From the NCBI RefSeq assembly GCF_017571525.1, contig NZ_JAGETY010000011.1, positions 114,276 to 178,275 of the forward strand: DNA of 64,000 nt, read 5' to 3'. The stretch comes from Hymenobacter sp. BT559. GTDB taxonomy: Bacteria > Bacteroidota > Bacteroidia > Cytophagales > Hymenobacteraceae. Positions within the stretch are counted from its first letter, which is position 1; every line of letters starts with the position of its first letter. The notes under the pieces were generated by a model that saw only the letters and a list, made by a program, of their open reading frames with translations, searched no databases and had not been told where the DNA came from. The translations under genes were made by a program, and so were the position numbers. Positions 51,626-60,510 of this stretch are shown piece after piece.

Positions 51626-52381
51626 ATGGATAGTACCCTTGAGGCCCAGGTCGAAGACCTGCGCCACGACCTAGCCGGGCTTTCCGCGCTGGAAATTATA
51701 CGGGCCGTCACGGAGCGCTTTCCCGGTCGGGTGTCGTTTTCGACCTCCTTCGGCATCGAAGACCAGGCCCTGAGCCATCTCATTTTTGCCAATGAGCTGC
51801 CCGTGCGGGTATTCACGCTCGACACGGGCCGCAACTTTCAGGAGACGTACTCGACCTGGAACAAGACGCTGCTCCGCTACAGCCAGCTCATCGAAGCCTT
51901 CGCGCCTATCGCGGCCAGCGTCGAAGAACTGGTGAGTAAAAAAGGCCCTAACAGCTTCTACGAGAGCGTTGATAACCGCAAGGAATGCTGCTACATCCGC
52001 AAGGTGGAGCCGCTGGCTAGGGCCCTGGCGGGCACGCACATCTGGCTTACCGGTATCCGGGCCGAGCAGTCGGCCAACCGCCAGCACATGCACCCCGTGG
52101 AGTGGGACGCCGGCCACCAGCTCATCAAAGTGCACCCGCTGTTCGAGTGGACCTGGGACGGTACTGTGGCCTTCACCCAGAAATATGGCGTGCCGACTAA
52201 TCCGCTGCATCAGCAGGGCTTTGTGAGCATCGGCTGCGCACCCTGCACGCGGGCCATTCAGCCGGGCGAAGACTTCCGGGCCGGCCGCTGGTGGTGGGAA
52301 AACGCCGACGCCAAAGAGTGCGGCCTGCACACCACCGCCCACCAGGGCCTCGACCCCGTGGTGGAGAAACTACCGAACTAG
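51626..52381 (+). CDS. cysH: assimilatory adenylyl-sulfate (APS) reductase
   Basis: A 251-aa protein from ATG 51626; an upstream in-frame GTG is within the leader and is not needed. The PAPS-reductase fold has FSTSFGIEDQALSHL and TLDTGRNFQETY. Both Cys pairs that bind a [4Fe-4S] cluster are present (RKECCYIRKV and IGCAPCTRAI), together with the C-terminal catalytic ECGLH. Cluster-bearing members use APS rather than PAPS, which fits the absence of a cysC kinase gene here. It reduces APS to sulfite in the cytosol and is the first gene of the sulfur operon. Confidence 0.93.
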   Translation: MDSTLEAQVEDLRHDLAGLSALEIIRAVTERFPGRVSFSTSFGIEDQALSHLIFANELPVRVFTLDTGRNFQETYSTWNKTLLRYSQLIEAFAPIAASVEELVSKKGPNSFYESVDNRKECCYIRKVEPLARALAGTHIWLTGIRAEQSANRQHMHPVEWDAGHQLIKVHPLFEWTWDGTVAFTQKYGVPTNPLHQQGFVSIGCAPCTRAIQPGEDFRAGRWWWENADAKECGLHTTAHQGLDPVVEKLPN

Positions 52382-52419
52382 CTCTGACTCCCTACCAAAC
52401 ACCAATTTATTACTACCCA

Positions 52420-53316
52420 ATGGATTACTTAGATAAGCTAGAAGCCGAAGCTATTCATATTCTGCGCGAAGTGGCTGGCCAGTTTGAGCGGCCCGCCCTG
52501 CTATTCTCGGGTGGCAAAGACTCAATTGCCCTCACGCGGCTGGCCGAAAAGGCCTTCCGGCCCGGCAAGTTTCCCTTCCCGCTCGTGCACGTCGATACGG
52601 GCCACAACTTCGAGGAAATCATTCGCTACCGCGACGAGCTAGCCGCGCGCCTGGGCGAAAAGCTGGTGGTGCGCAAGGTGGAAGACACCATCCGGGAGCG
52701 CGGCCTGCGCGAGCCGGGCGGCAAGTACCCTAGCCGCAACCCCTTGCAAACCTACACGCTGCTCGATGTTATTGAGGAGTTTGAGTTCGATGCCTGCATC
52801 GGTGGGGCCCGGCGCGACGAGGAGAAGGCCCGCGCCAAGGAGCGCATTTTCTCGGTGCGCGACGAGTTTGGCCAGTGGGACCCCAAGCGCCAGCGCCCCG
52901 AGCTGTGGAACATCTACAACGGCCGCATCCAGAAGGGCGAAAATGTGCGCGTGTTCCCCATCTCCAACTGGACCGAGCTCGACGTGTGGAATTACATCCA
53001 GCGCGAGAAAATTGAGCTGCCCGAAATCTACTTCTCGCACGAGCGCCAGTGCGTGGTGCTGCCCAGCGGCCAGCTGCTCGGCCTGAGCGAGCACCTCAAC
53101 CTCGACGACACCGATGAGATTGTAAACCGCCGCGTGCGCTTCCGCACCGTGGGCGACTCGACCTGCACCGCCGCCGTGGAAAGCGACGCCTCATCTATCG
53201 ACGACATCATCCAGGATTTGCTGCTGGCGAAGGTGAGCGAGCGCGGCGCCACGCGCCTCGACGACAATCTCTCCGAAACCGGCATGGAGGACCGCAAGCG
53301 CAACGGATATTTCTAA
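52420..53316 (+). CDS. cysD: sulfate adenylyltransferase subunit 2
   Basis: A 298-aa protein from ATG 52420. The PP-loop LLFSGGKDSIALTRLAEKAF (residues about 27-46) and the LVHVDTGHNFEEIIRYRDEL block identify the catalytic subunit of ATP sulfurylase. IGGARRDEEKARAKERIFS and the C-terminal DRKRNGYF are typical. With CysN it makes APS from sulfate and ATP. It begins 38 bases after cysH and ends 24 bases before cysN. Confidence 0.95.
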   Translation: MDYLDKLEAEAIHILREVAGQFERPALLFSGGKDSIALTRLAEKAFRPGKFPFPLVHVDTGHNFEEIIRYRDELAARLGEKLVVRKVEDTIRERGLREPGGKYPSRNPLQTYTLLDVIEEFEFDACIGGARRDEEKARAKERIFSVRDEFGQWDPKRQRPELWNIYNGRIQKGENVRVFPISNWTELDVWNYIQREKIELPEIYFSHERQCVVLPSGQLLGLSEHLNLDDTDEIVNRRVRFRTVGDSTCTAAVESDASSIDDIIQDLLLAKVSERGATRLDDNLSETGMEDRKRNGYF

Positions 53317-53340
53317 GCTAACCGATTAAGTAAGAATACA

Positions 53341-54636
53341 ATGGATATCCTACGTTTTATTACCTGCGGCAGTGTGGACGACGGCAAGAGCACGCTCATC
53401 GGCCGCCTGCTTTATGACAGCGACTCCGTTTCGCTCGACGTGCTCGCCACGCTCGAAAAGAAGCGCACCTCCACCAACGGCGACACGGTAGACCTGGCTT
53501 TGCTGACCGATGGCCTCAAGGCCGAGCGCGAGCAAGGTATTACCATTGACGTGGCGCACAAGTATTTCACCACGCCGCGCCGCAAGTTTATCATCACCGA
53601 CGCGCCGGGCCACGTGCAATACACCCGCAACATGGTGACCGGCGCCAGCAACGCCGACCTGGCCATTGTGCTGGTCGATGCCCGCCAGGGGGTGATTGAG
53701 CAAACGCGCCGCCACACGCTGCTAGCCTCGCTGCTGGGCATCCGGCACTTCGTGCTGGCCGTGAACAAGCTGGATTTGGTGGGCTACGACGAGGCCGTTT
53801 TTAATAAAATTGTGGCCGACTACCAGGCCATTGCCGAGCAGCTGAAGCTGGCCCACGTGCTGGCCATTCCGCTCAGTGCCCTGCACGGCGACAACATCGT
53901 GCGCCGCTCGAAACATATTGCGTGGTACGACGGCCCTAGCCTGCTGGAGCACCTCGAAAGCGTGCCCGTGGCCGCCGATGCCAACCCCAACGAGCCGCGC
54001 TTCCAGGTGCAGTACGTTATCCGGCCCCAGACCGAGGCGCTGCCCGACTACCGGGGCTACGCGGGTCGTATTCAGAGCGGTACGTACCGGGCCGGCGACA
54101 AAGTGCGCATCTGGCCCTCGGGCCTTGAAACGGTGCTCGACGCCATTGAGGTGAATCAGCAGGAAGTGGCCACGGCCGAGGCGCCGCTAGGGGTGATTTT
54201 GCGCCTGCGCGACGATATTGACATCAGCCGCGGCGATACCATCGTGCCGCTCAACGCCCACCCGGCCGTGGTGCGCGAGCTCGAAGCCACGCTGTGCTGG
54301 ATGGACGAGCGGCCCCTGCGCGCTGGCCGCAAGTTTCTGGTGCAGCACCACGCCGCCGTGGTGAAAGCCGCTGTGACCACCATCCTGCAAAAAACCAACA
54401 TCGAAACCTTCGAGAGCCAGGGCACCGACGAAGCCAAACTCAATGACATCGTGCGAGTACGCCTCAAAACCGCCCTGCCCCTGGTGGTAGACGACTACCG
54501 CCAAAACCGCGTCAGCGGCGCCTTCATCCTGGTCGATGAGCAAACCGGCGCCACCCTAGCCGCGGGCCTCATTGCCGCCACCGACCCCGAGTACTTCACC
54601 CAGGAAGTGGCCGTGGAGCCGGCGTTTTCCATCTAA
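53341..54636 (+). CDS. cysN: sulfate adenylyltransferase subunit 1 (GTPase)
   Basis: A 431-aa EF-Tu-like GTPase. G1 is GSVDDGKSTLIGRLL, the switch region has EREQGITIDVAHKYF, G3 is DAPGHVQYTRNMVTGAS, and G4 is AVNKLDLV. Two beta-barrel domains follow. GTP hydrolysis drives APS formation by CysD. There is no C-terminal CysC kinase domain, in agreement with an APS-reductase route. cobA starts 17 bases later. Confidence 0.95.
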   Translation: MDILRFITCGSVDDGKSTLIGRLLYDSDSVSLDVLATLEKKRTSTNGDTVDLALLTDGLKAEREQGITIDVAHKYFTTPRRKFIITDAPGHVQYTRNMVTGASNADLAIVLVDARQGVIEQTRRHTLLASLLGIRHFVLAVNKLDLVGYDEAVFNKIVADYQAIAEQLKLAHVLAIPLSALHGDNIVRRSKHIAWYDGPSLLEHLESVPVAADANPNEPRFQVQYVIRPQTEALPDYRGYAGRIQSGTYRAGDKVRIWPSGLETVLDAIEVNQQEVATAEAPLGVILRLRDDIDISRGDTIVPLNAHPAVVRELEATLCWMDERPLRAGRKFLVQHHAAVVKAAVTTILQKTNIETFESQGTDEAKLNDIVRVRLKTALPLVVDDYRQNRVSGAFILVDEQTGATLAAGLIAATDPEYFTQEVAVEPAFSI

Positions 54637-54653
54637 CTTTTGTCCGCTAGCTC

Positions 54654-55466
54654 ATGGCTACTCTCCCGCTTTTCGCGCCCCGTCTCACCGTAATCGGTGC
54701 GGGCCCCGGCGACCCCGAGTTGCTCACCCTCAAAGGTGCACGCCTGCTGGCCGCCGCCGATGTGGTGCTCTACGATGCCCTAGCCAATGAGGCGCTGCTG
54801 GCCCACGCACGGCCCGGCGCCGTGCTCATTTTTGTGGGCAAGCGCCTGGGCTTTAAGGCTTACACGCAGCAAGGCATCAACGAGCTGATTGTGGAGCAGG
54901 CTTTTCGGCACGGCCACGTGGTGCGCCTGAAAGGCGGCGACCCGTTTGTTTTCGGCCGGGGCCGCGAAGAAATGCTTTACGCTGAGGCGCAGGGGCTAGC
55001 CACGGAATACGTGCCAGGCATCAGCAGCGCGGTAGCGGCGGCGGGTAGCCTGGGTATTCCGGCTACCCACCGCGGGCTCAGCGAAGGCTTTCGAGTGCTC
55101 ACGGCCACTACCGCCGACGAGCAGCTTTCGGCTGCCCTGCTGGAAGCAGCCCAAACGCCGCGCACTACCACCATCATCCTCATGGGGATGAACCGGCTGG
55201 CCGAAATCGCTAGCCTATTTGCCCGCTACGGTGGGGCCGACATCCCGGCCGCCGTGGTGCAAAACGGCACCTTGCCCACCGCCCGCTGCGTGACGGGCAC
55301 CGTGGCCGACATCGCCGAACTGTCTCACCAAGCTGGCCTTGGCGCGCCGGCTGTCATTGTGCTGGGCGAAGTAGTGCGCCTGGCCAAAGTGCCCGCCGCC
55401 ACTGATTCTGCCGAGCGGCTGCCGGGCTTCTTACAAGAGCTGCTACCCTACGCCAAAGTGGCCTAG
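54654..55466 (+). CDS. cobA: uroporphyrinogen-III C-methyltransferase
   Basis: A 270-aa SUMT. The SAM-binding start VIGAGPGDPELLTLKGARLL (about residues 13-32), VRLKGGDPFVFGRGREE and VPGISSAVAAAGSLGIPATH are complete. It methylates uroporphyrinogen III twice, giving precorrin-2, the first step towards the siroheme of CysI. It lacks the CysG N-terminal dehydrogenase/ferrochelatase half; a related Rossmann domain is found instead at the N-terminus of the last gene of this locus. Confidence 0.94.
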   Translation: MATLPLFAPRLTVIGAGPGDPELLTLKGARLLAAADVVLYDALANEALLAHARPGAVLIFVGKRLGFKAYTQQGINELIVEQAFRHGHVVRLKGGDPFVFGRGREEMLYAEAQGLATEYVPGISSAVAAAGSLGIPATHRGLSEGFRVLTATTADEQLSAALLEAAQTPRTTTIILMGMNRLAEIASLFARYGGADIPAAVVQNGTLPTARCVTGTVADIAELSHQAGLGAPAVIVLGEVVRLAKVPAATDSAERLPGFLQELLPYAKVA

Positions 55467-55516
55467 CCGCGGGCTGGCCAGCTCATTCCCTCCGTTTTCT
55501 ACTCGCTACTTCCCTA

Positions 55517-57328
55517 ATGTCCTCGCTTCCCATTCTTCCGTCTCACCTCGATGAGGCTATGCTTCAGCAGCTTACGGCTAGCCTCTCGCCACAGCAGCTG
55601 GTGTGGCTCAGCGGTTATTTCTACGGCCAGGCTACGGGCGCCGCCACTGGCACTGGCGCTACCCTAGCGGCGGCGCCGGGCGTGGCAGTCGGGCCCAGCG
55701 CTGCCCCCGCCGCGGCCGAAAAGCTGACCATTCTCTACGGCTCGCACACCGGCAACGGCAAGAAAATAGCCGAGCAAGCCGCCGAAGCCGCCGCCGCCCG
55801 GGGCCTCAAAGCCGAGGTGCGCGACATGAATGACTACTCGCCCCGCCAACTGGCCCAGGAGCAAAACCTGCTCGTGGTGGTGAGCACCCACGGCGAGGGC
55901 GACCCGCCCGTTTCGGCCGAGGAGTTGCACCAGTTTCTGGGTGGCCCGCGCGCCCCCAAGCTGCCTAACCTGAAGTTTTCGGTGTTGGCGCTGGGTGATA
56001 AAAGCTACCTGCACTTCTGCCAGACAGGCAAGGACTTCGACGAGCGCTTAGCCAAATTAGGCGGCACCCGCCTGCTCGACCGCATCGACACCGACGTGGC
56101 CTACAAGCCGGCAGCGGCGCATTGGATTGAAGCCTCGCTAAACAAGCTAGCCGCTAGCCCAGCCGCTCCTGCTACCGCCAGTTCGGCTGCCGTAGTAACT
56201 GAGCCTGCAACGCAGTTCTCAGCCGAAAACCCCTGGCCAGCCAAAATCCTCGAAACCATTCAGTTGAATGGCCGCGGCTCCGATAAAGAAACGCACCACA
56301 TCGAGCTCGACCTTGCTGGCTCGGGCCTCACCTACGCCCCCGGCGATGCCCTAGCCGTGCGCCCGCTCAACCACGACCCGCTGGTAGAGGAAGTGCTGCG
56401 CGCCGCCCGCCTCTCCGATTCGGCCCCCGTGCTGCTCGGTAGCGAAAACCTGCCCCTGGCCGCCGCCCTGGCCAGCCGCCGCGAGCTCACCGTGCTCACC
56501 CGCGACGTGCTGGAGCGCTACGCCGCGCTAGCCCCCCATACCGAGCTGCACGGCCTGCTGGCCGACACCAGCCGCCTCCAGCCCTACCTCTACGGCCGCG
56601 ATGTGGCCGATTTGCTCCTCGACTTCCCGACTGACCAGCTCACGCCGCAGCTCCTGGCCGACACGCTGCGCCCGCTGCCCACCCGCGCCTATTCCATCGC
56701 CAGCAGCCTGCTGGCCCACCCCGACGAGGTGCACCTCACCGTAGGCGCCGTGCGCTACCAGGCCCACGGCCGCCAGAAGCAGGGCGTATGCTCATCGCTG
56801 CTCGCCGACCGCGTGGCGGTGGGCGACGAGGTGCGCGTATTCGTGGAGCACAACGAGTATTTCAAGCTGCCCAAGGATACCAGCACCGATATCATCATGG
56901 TGGGCGCGGGCACGGGCATCGCGCCGTTCCGGGCCTTTGTAGAAGAGCGGGCCGAGCTTGGGGCTAGCGGCCGCAATTGGCTGCTCTTCGGCAACCCGCA
57001 CTTTACCACCGACTTCCTCTACCAGGCCGAGTGGCAGCAGCAGCTCAAGCGCGGCGGGCTAGCCAAGCTCGATGTGGCCTTCTCGCGCGACCAAGCCGAG
57101 AAAGTGTATGTGCAGGACCGCCTGCTCGAAAACAGCCGCGACGTATTCGGCTGGCTCGAAAACGGCGCGCAGTTCTACGTCTGCGGCGACAAAACCCGCC
57201 TCGGCCAGGCCGTGCAAACGGCCCTCACCCAGGTAGTGCAAAAAGAAGCTGGCATCTCGCCGGAAGAAGCCGCTGCCTACCTCAAGAACCTCAAGAAGCA
57301 GCGCCGCTACCTCGAAGACGTGTACTAG
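55517..57328 (+). CDS. cysJ: NADPH-sulfite reductase flavoprotein subunit
   Basis: A 603-aa diflavin reductase. An Ala/Gly-rich linker (residues about 35-68) precedes the flavodoxin domain (ILYGSHTGNGKKIAEQAAEA; VVSTHGEGDPP). An FAD/NADPH reductase part follows with RAYSIASSLLAHPDEVHLTV, VGAGTGIAPFRAFVEER and the C-terminal RRYLEDVY. It feeds electrons from NADPH to the CysI hemoprotein. The 258-base gap that follows contains a hairpin and the Cys-rich leader frame, so expression downstream may be set separately. Confidence 0.94.
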   Translation: MSSLPILPSHLDEAMLQQLTASLSPQQLVWLSGYFYGQATGAATGTGATLAAAPGVAVGPSAAPAAAEKLTILYGSHTGNGKKIAEQAAEAAAARGLKAEVRDMNDYSPRQLAQEQNLLVVVSTHGEGDPPVSAEELHQFLGGPRAPKLPNLKFSVLALGDKSYLHFCQTGKDFDERLAKLGGTRLLDRIDTDVAYKPAAAHWIEASLNKLAASPAAPATASSAAVVTEPATQFSAENPWPAKILETIQLNGRGSDKETHHIELDLAGSGLTYAPGDALAVRPLNHDPLVEEVLRAARLSDSAPVLLGSENLPLAAALASRRELTVLTRDVLERYAALAPHTELHGLLADTSRLQPYLYGRDVADLLLDFPTDQLTPQLLADTLRPLPTRAYSIASSLLAHPDEVHLTVGAVRYQAHGRQKQGVCSSLLADRVAVGDEVRVFVEHNEYFKLPKDTSTDIIMVGAGTGIAPFRAFVEERAELGASGRNWLLFGNPHFTTDFLYQAEWQQQLKRGGLAKLDVAFSRDQAEKVYVQDRLLENSRDVFGWLENGAQFYVCGDKTRLGQAVQTALTQVVQKEAGISPEEAAAYLKNLKKQRRYLEDVY

Positions 57329-57366
57329 CCTGCTAGTCCGGTCACTAAGCTGATTTAACTAATCGT

Positions 57367-57401
57367 CCGGCTCCCCTTCTCGGTTGAGAAGAGGGGGCCG
57401 G
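57367..57401 (+). promoter_or_regulatory. hairpin in the cysJ-receptor intergenic leader
   Basis: Arms CCGGCTCCCCTTCTC (57367-57381) and GAGAAGAGGGGGCCGG (57386-57401), one bulge and one wobble, loop GGTT. No T run follows, so it is more likely an RNA stability or attenuator element than a terminator. Confidence 0.5.
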
Positions 57402-57480
57402 TCCCATAGGGGTCTCGTGAGGCGCTCCGCTAGCCCTTCCCTACCAAAACTCATTGACTTTCATACCTATGTCTCTCCGA

Positions 57481-57639
57481 ATGCCCACCTGTTGTTGTCG
57501 CTTGGCCGGTTGCTGTATGCGCCCGCGCTCTCGCCAGTTTTTGCCTGCTTCGGCCGGCTCTTTTTCGACTTCAACTTCGCTTTTCGATGAAAGCTTACTA
57601 CCCTTCCATCATCCTTTTCCTGATTCTCTTACTGGCTAG
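57481..57639 (+). CDS. candidate polycysteine leader peptide overlapping the receptor gene
   Basis: ATG 57481 (or 57469, four codons earlier) opens a frame that begins MPTCCCRLAGCCMRPRSR: five Cys codons within nine. The frame runs 52 codons and its TAG stop (57637-57639) lies 53 bases inside the TonB receptor gene, in another frame. The locus makes cysteine precursors, so slow decoding of the Cys run when cysteine is scarce could alter translation of the receptor. Polycysteine leader frames with this role are known upstream of sulfur genes in mycobacteria. Here the function is inferred only from sequence and position. Confidence 0.45.
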   Translation: MPTCCCRLAGCCMRPRSRQFLPASAGSFSTSTSLFDESLLPFHHPFPDSLTG

Positions 57640-60490
57640 CATCGGCGCAGCTTTTGCCCAGACCGAATTGCTGGCTGTTAGCGGCACCGTGCATGAGCAA
57701 GGCTCGCGGGAGGCCCTGCCGGGCGTGAGCGTCAGTATTCAGGGCTCCAACACTGGCACCCAGACCGACGGCGATGGCAAGTTTACCCTCAAGGCCCGCC
57801 TCAAATACCCCTTCGTGCTTGTGTTCAACGCTTTGGGCCACGAGCCGATTGTACTGCCGATTACGAGCTCCAGCCAGCCGCTCGATATCGTGCTCGAACC
57901 CAAAGAAATCCTGACTGGCGAGGTAGTCGTGTCGGCCTCGCGCGTGGAGGAAAGTCGGCTCAAGTCGCCGGTTGCCATTGAGAAGCTCGACATCCGCACC
58001 ATTAAGGAAACGCCCGCCCCTAGCTTCTACGACGCCCTCGAAAACGTGAAGGGCGTGCAGATGCTCACCAGCAGCCTCACCTTTAAAGTGCCGAATACCA
58101 GGGGCTTCAATATCCCCAACAACTTCCGCTTCATGCAGCTCGTGGATGGCGTGGACATGCAGGCGGCCACCCTGGGCGTGCCGCTCGGCAACGCCATCGG
58201 CCCCACCGAGCTCGACATTGCCAGCGTCGAAATCACGCCCGGCGCGGCCTCGGCCCTCTATGGCATGAACGCCATCAACGGCATGGCCAATCTCACCACC
58301 AAGAGCCCCTACACCTACCAGGGCCTGAGCGTGTACCAGAAGCTGGGCGTCAACCACGTCGATGGCATCGACCGCCACCCTAGCGCTCTCACCGAAACCT
58401 CCATCCGCTGGGCGCAGGCGCTGGGGGCTAGCGGCCGCTGGGCTTACAAAGTGAACCTCGACTACCTGCGCGGCACCGACTGGCTCTCGAATACCCAAAC
58501 CGACCAGAACCCGCAAGGCCTGTCCACGTCCAACCCTGGCTTCTCGGAGTTATCCGGCGCCTATAACCCCGCCGCCGACCTCTGGAACCGCTACGGCGAC
58601 GACACCAATTCTTCGCTCACCGTCACCATTCCTTACCAAGGTAAAAACCAAGCCTTTACTGTAACGCGCACCGGCTACTATGAGAAGGACCTTGTGAACC
58701 CCATCGTGCGCAATATCAAAGCCGACGCTAGCCTCCACTACAAGCTCACCGACCAGCTAGAGCTGAGCTACGGCTACCGCTACGGGCTAATGGACGGCGT
58801 TTTCCAGCGCGGCAACAAGATTCAACTAAACGGCGTGACGGTGCAAAACCACAAGCTAGAGTTGAAAGGCAACGACTTTGTGGTGCGCGCCTATACGCTC
58901 ATCGAGAACACCGGCAACTCCTACAACCTCAATCCGCTAGCCCTCAACCTCGACCTGCAAAACGGCTCGAACGCCGTGTGGGGCGCCAAGTTTAAAACCG
59001 CTCTGCAAAGCCAGCTAGCCGCCGGTGCGGCCCTGCCCCAGGCGATGGCCGCCGCCCGCCAAGCCGCCGACGCCGGCCGCGCCGAGCCCGGCACCCAGGC
59101 CTTCACCGACCTCAAGAATCAGATTACCAGCATCAACAATTGGGACAGCGGCGTGAACGTGACCGGCGCGCCCATCCCCGGCGGCGCGGCCCTCACCCAG
59201 CACAGCCGCACCTACCACACCGAGGGCCTCTGGAACCTCGGTCAGCGCGTCAAGTTCGTTGATTTGCTCGTGGGCGCCGATGCCCGCGTGTACCAGATTA
59301 TCCCCGACGGCAACAACTTCGTGGACTTCAGCCGCCCGCTGAGTGACCGTAGCCAGCCCGGCGGCGACTACGTGTACTACAAGAAGTTCGGCGCCTTCGG
59401 CCAAGCTACCAAGCTGCTGCTGGCAGATAAGCTCAAGCTGACTGCCTCCCTGCGCGTCGATTACAACCCCGAGTTCACGGCTAAGGTTAACCCCCGCCTG
59501 GCGGCCGTGTACACCCTAGCCGAGAAGCACAACTTCCGCGCTTCGTACCAGAATGGCTGGCGCTTCCCGTCGCTATTCGAGGCGCTGTCGTTCGTAAACA
59601 ATGGCAACGTGCGCCGCGTGGGTGGCCTGGCTAGGGTCAACGAGGGCCTCAACTACCTGCAAAACTCCTACACCCGCGCCAGCATCGACCAGTTCAATGC
59701 CGCCGTGAACGCCTACGTGGCGGCCAACGTCGGCAGCACCGCTGCCCAGGCCGCCGTGCTGCCCCAAAACAGCCAGCGGCTGCAAGTAGCCAACCTGCCC
59801 ACCGAGCAGCCCGAGCAAATCAACGCTTTTGAAGTCGGCTACCGCAGCGTGCTGTTCGAAAATAAACTAGCCATCGATGCTGACGCGTATTTCAACGTCT
59901 ACTCCGGCTTCCTGGGCCAGGTGGAGGTCAGCGTGCCCAAAGATGCTAATGGCAACCAGGTAACCGTAGGCACCGATGCCGCCGCGCTTGCTGCCCTGCG
60001 CGCCAACCGCGATGCCCGCCAGGACCGCTACCGCGTGTACACCAACTCGCGCCAGGACTACCACAGCTACGGCTCCACGCTGGGCCTGACCTACAATTTC
60101 TACCAGAAATTCACCCTAGCCGGCAACGTCAACTACAACGCCCTCTCGGCCAACAGCCAAACCGATGTCTTCGTCACGGGCTTCAACACGCCCAAGTGGG
60201 CCACCAACCTCTCGTTCGGCAACCGTGAAATCGTGCGCAATTTCGGCTTTAATGTGAACTGGCGCTGGCAGGATTCCTTTCTATGGGAGAGCCCCCTAGC
60301 CACCGGCCAGGTGCCGGCCTACCAAACCATCGACGCCCAGGTGAATCTGCGCGTGCCCACCCTGAAATCGACCGTCAAGCTCGGCGGCACCAATCTTTTT
60401 GACCGCCGCTACTTCCAGTACGCGGCGGGCCCCACCATCGGGGCGCTGTACTACGCGAGCGTCACTTTCGACGCCACCGTACTGCATTAG
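57587..60490 (+). CDS. TonB-dependent receptor of the sulfur locus
   Basis: A 967-aa outer membrane receptor. Signal peptide (LFLILLLASIGAAFAQ), a carboxypeptidase-regulatory-like domain (VSGTVHEQGSREALPGVSVS), a plug with IKETPAPSFYDALENVKGVQ and the VEITPGAASALYGMNAINGM block, then a 22-strand type barrel ending LYYASVTFDATVLH. There is no SusD-like partner. Its place between cysJ and cysI, 20 bases before cysI, implies uptake of a sulfur source (a sulfonate or sulfate ester) or of a siroheme-linked metal; the ligand is not shown by the sequence. Confidence 0.9.
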   Translation: MKAYYPSIILFLILLLASIGAAFAQTELLAVSGTVHEQGSREALPGVSVSIQGSNTGTQTDGDGKFTLKARLKYPFVLVFNALGHEPIVLPITSSSQPLDIVLEPKEILTGEVVVSASRVEESRLKSPVAIEKLDIRTIKETPAPSFYDALENVKGVQMLTSSLTFKVPNTRGFNIPNNFRFMQLVDGVDMQAATLGVPLGNAIGPTELDIASVEITPGAASALYGMNAINGMANLTTKSPYTYQGLSVYQKLGVNHVDGIDRHPSALTETSIRWAQALGASGRWAYKVNLDYLRGTDWLSNTQTDQNPQGLSTSNPGFSELSGAYNPAADLWNRYGDDTNSSLTVTIPYQGKNQAFTVTRTGYYEKDLVNPIVRNIKADASLHYKLTDQLELSYGYRYGLMDGVFQRGNKIQLNGVTVQNHKLELKGNDFVVRAYTLIENTGNSYNLNPLALNLDLQNGSNAVWGAKFKTALQSQLAAGAALPQAMAAARQAADAGRAEPGTQAFTDLKNQITSINNWDSGVNVTGAPIPGGAALTQHSRTYHTEGLWNLGQRVKFVDLLVGADARVYQIIPDGNNFVDFSRPLSDRSQPGGDYVYYKKFGAFGQATKLLLADKLKLTASLRVDYNPEFTAKVNPRLAAVYTLAEKHNFRASYQNGWRFPSLFEALSFVNNGNVRRVGGLARVNEGLNYLQNSYTRASIDQFNAAVNAYVAANVGSTAAQAAVLPQNSQRLQVANLPTEQPEQINAFEVGYRSVLFENKLAIDADAYFNVYSGFLGQVEVSVPKDANGNQVTVGTDAAALAALRANRDARQDRYRVYTNSRQDYHSYGSTLGLTYNFYQKFTLAGNVNYNALSANSQTDVFVTGFNTPKWATNLSFGNREIVRNFGFNVNWRWQDSFLWESPLATGQVPAYQTIDAQVNLRVPTLKSTVKLGGTNLFDRRYFQYAAGPTIGALYYASVTFDATVLH

Positions 60491-60510
60491 TGTATAAATC
60501 CATCAATTCC

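Noticed and set aside
54654..55466. cobA as part of a cobalamin pathway
   Set aside because: No other cob or cbi gene is present and it lies within the sulfur operon, so siroheme for CysI is the simpler explanation.
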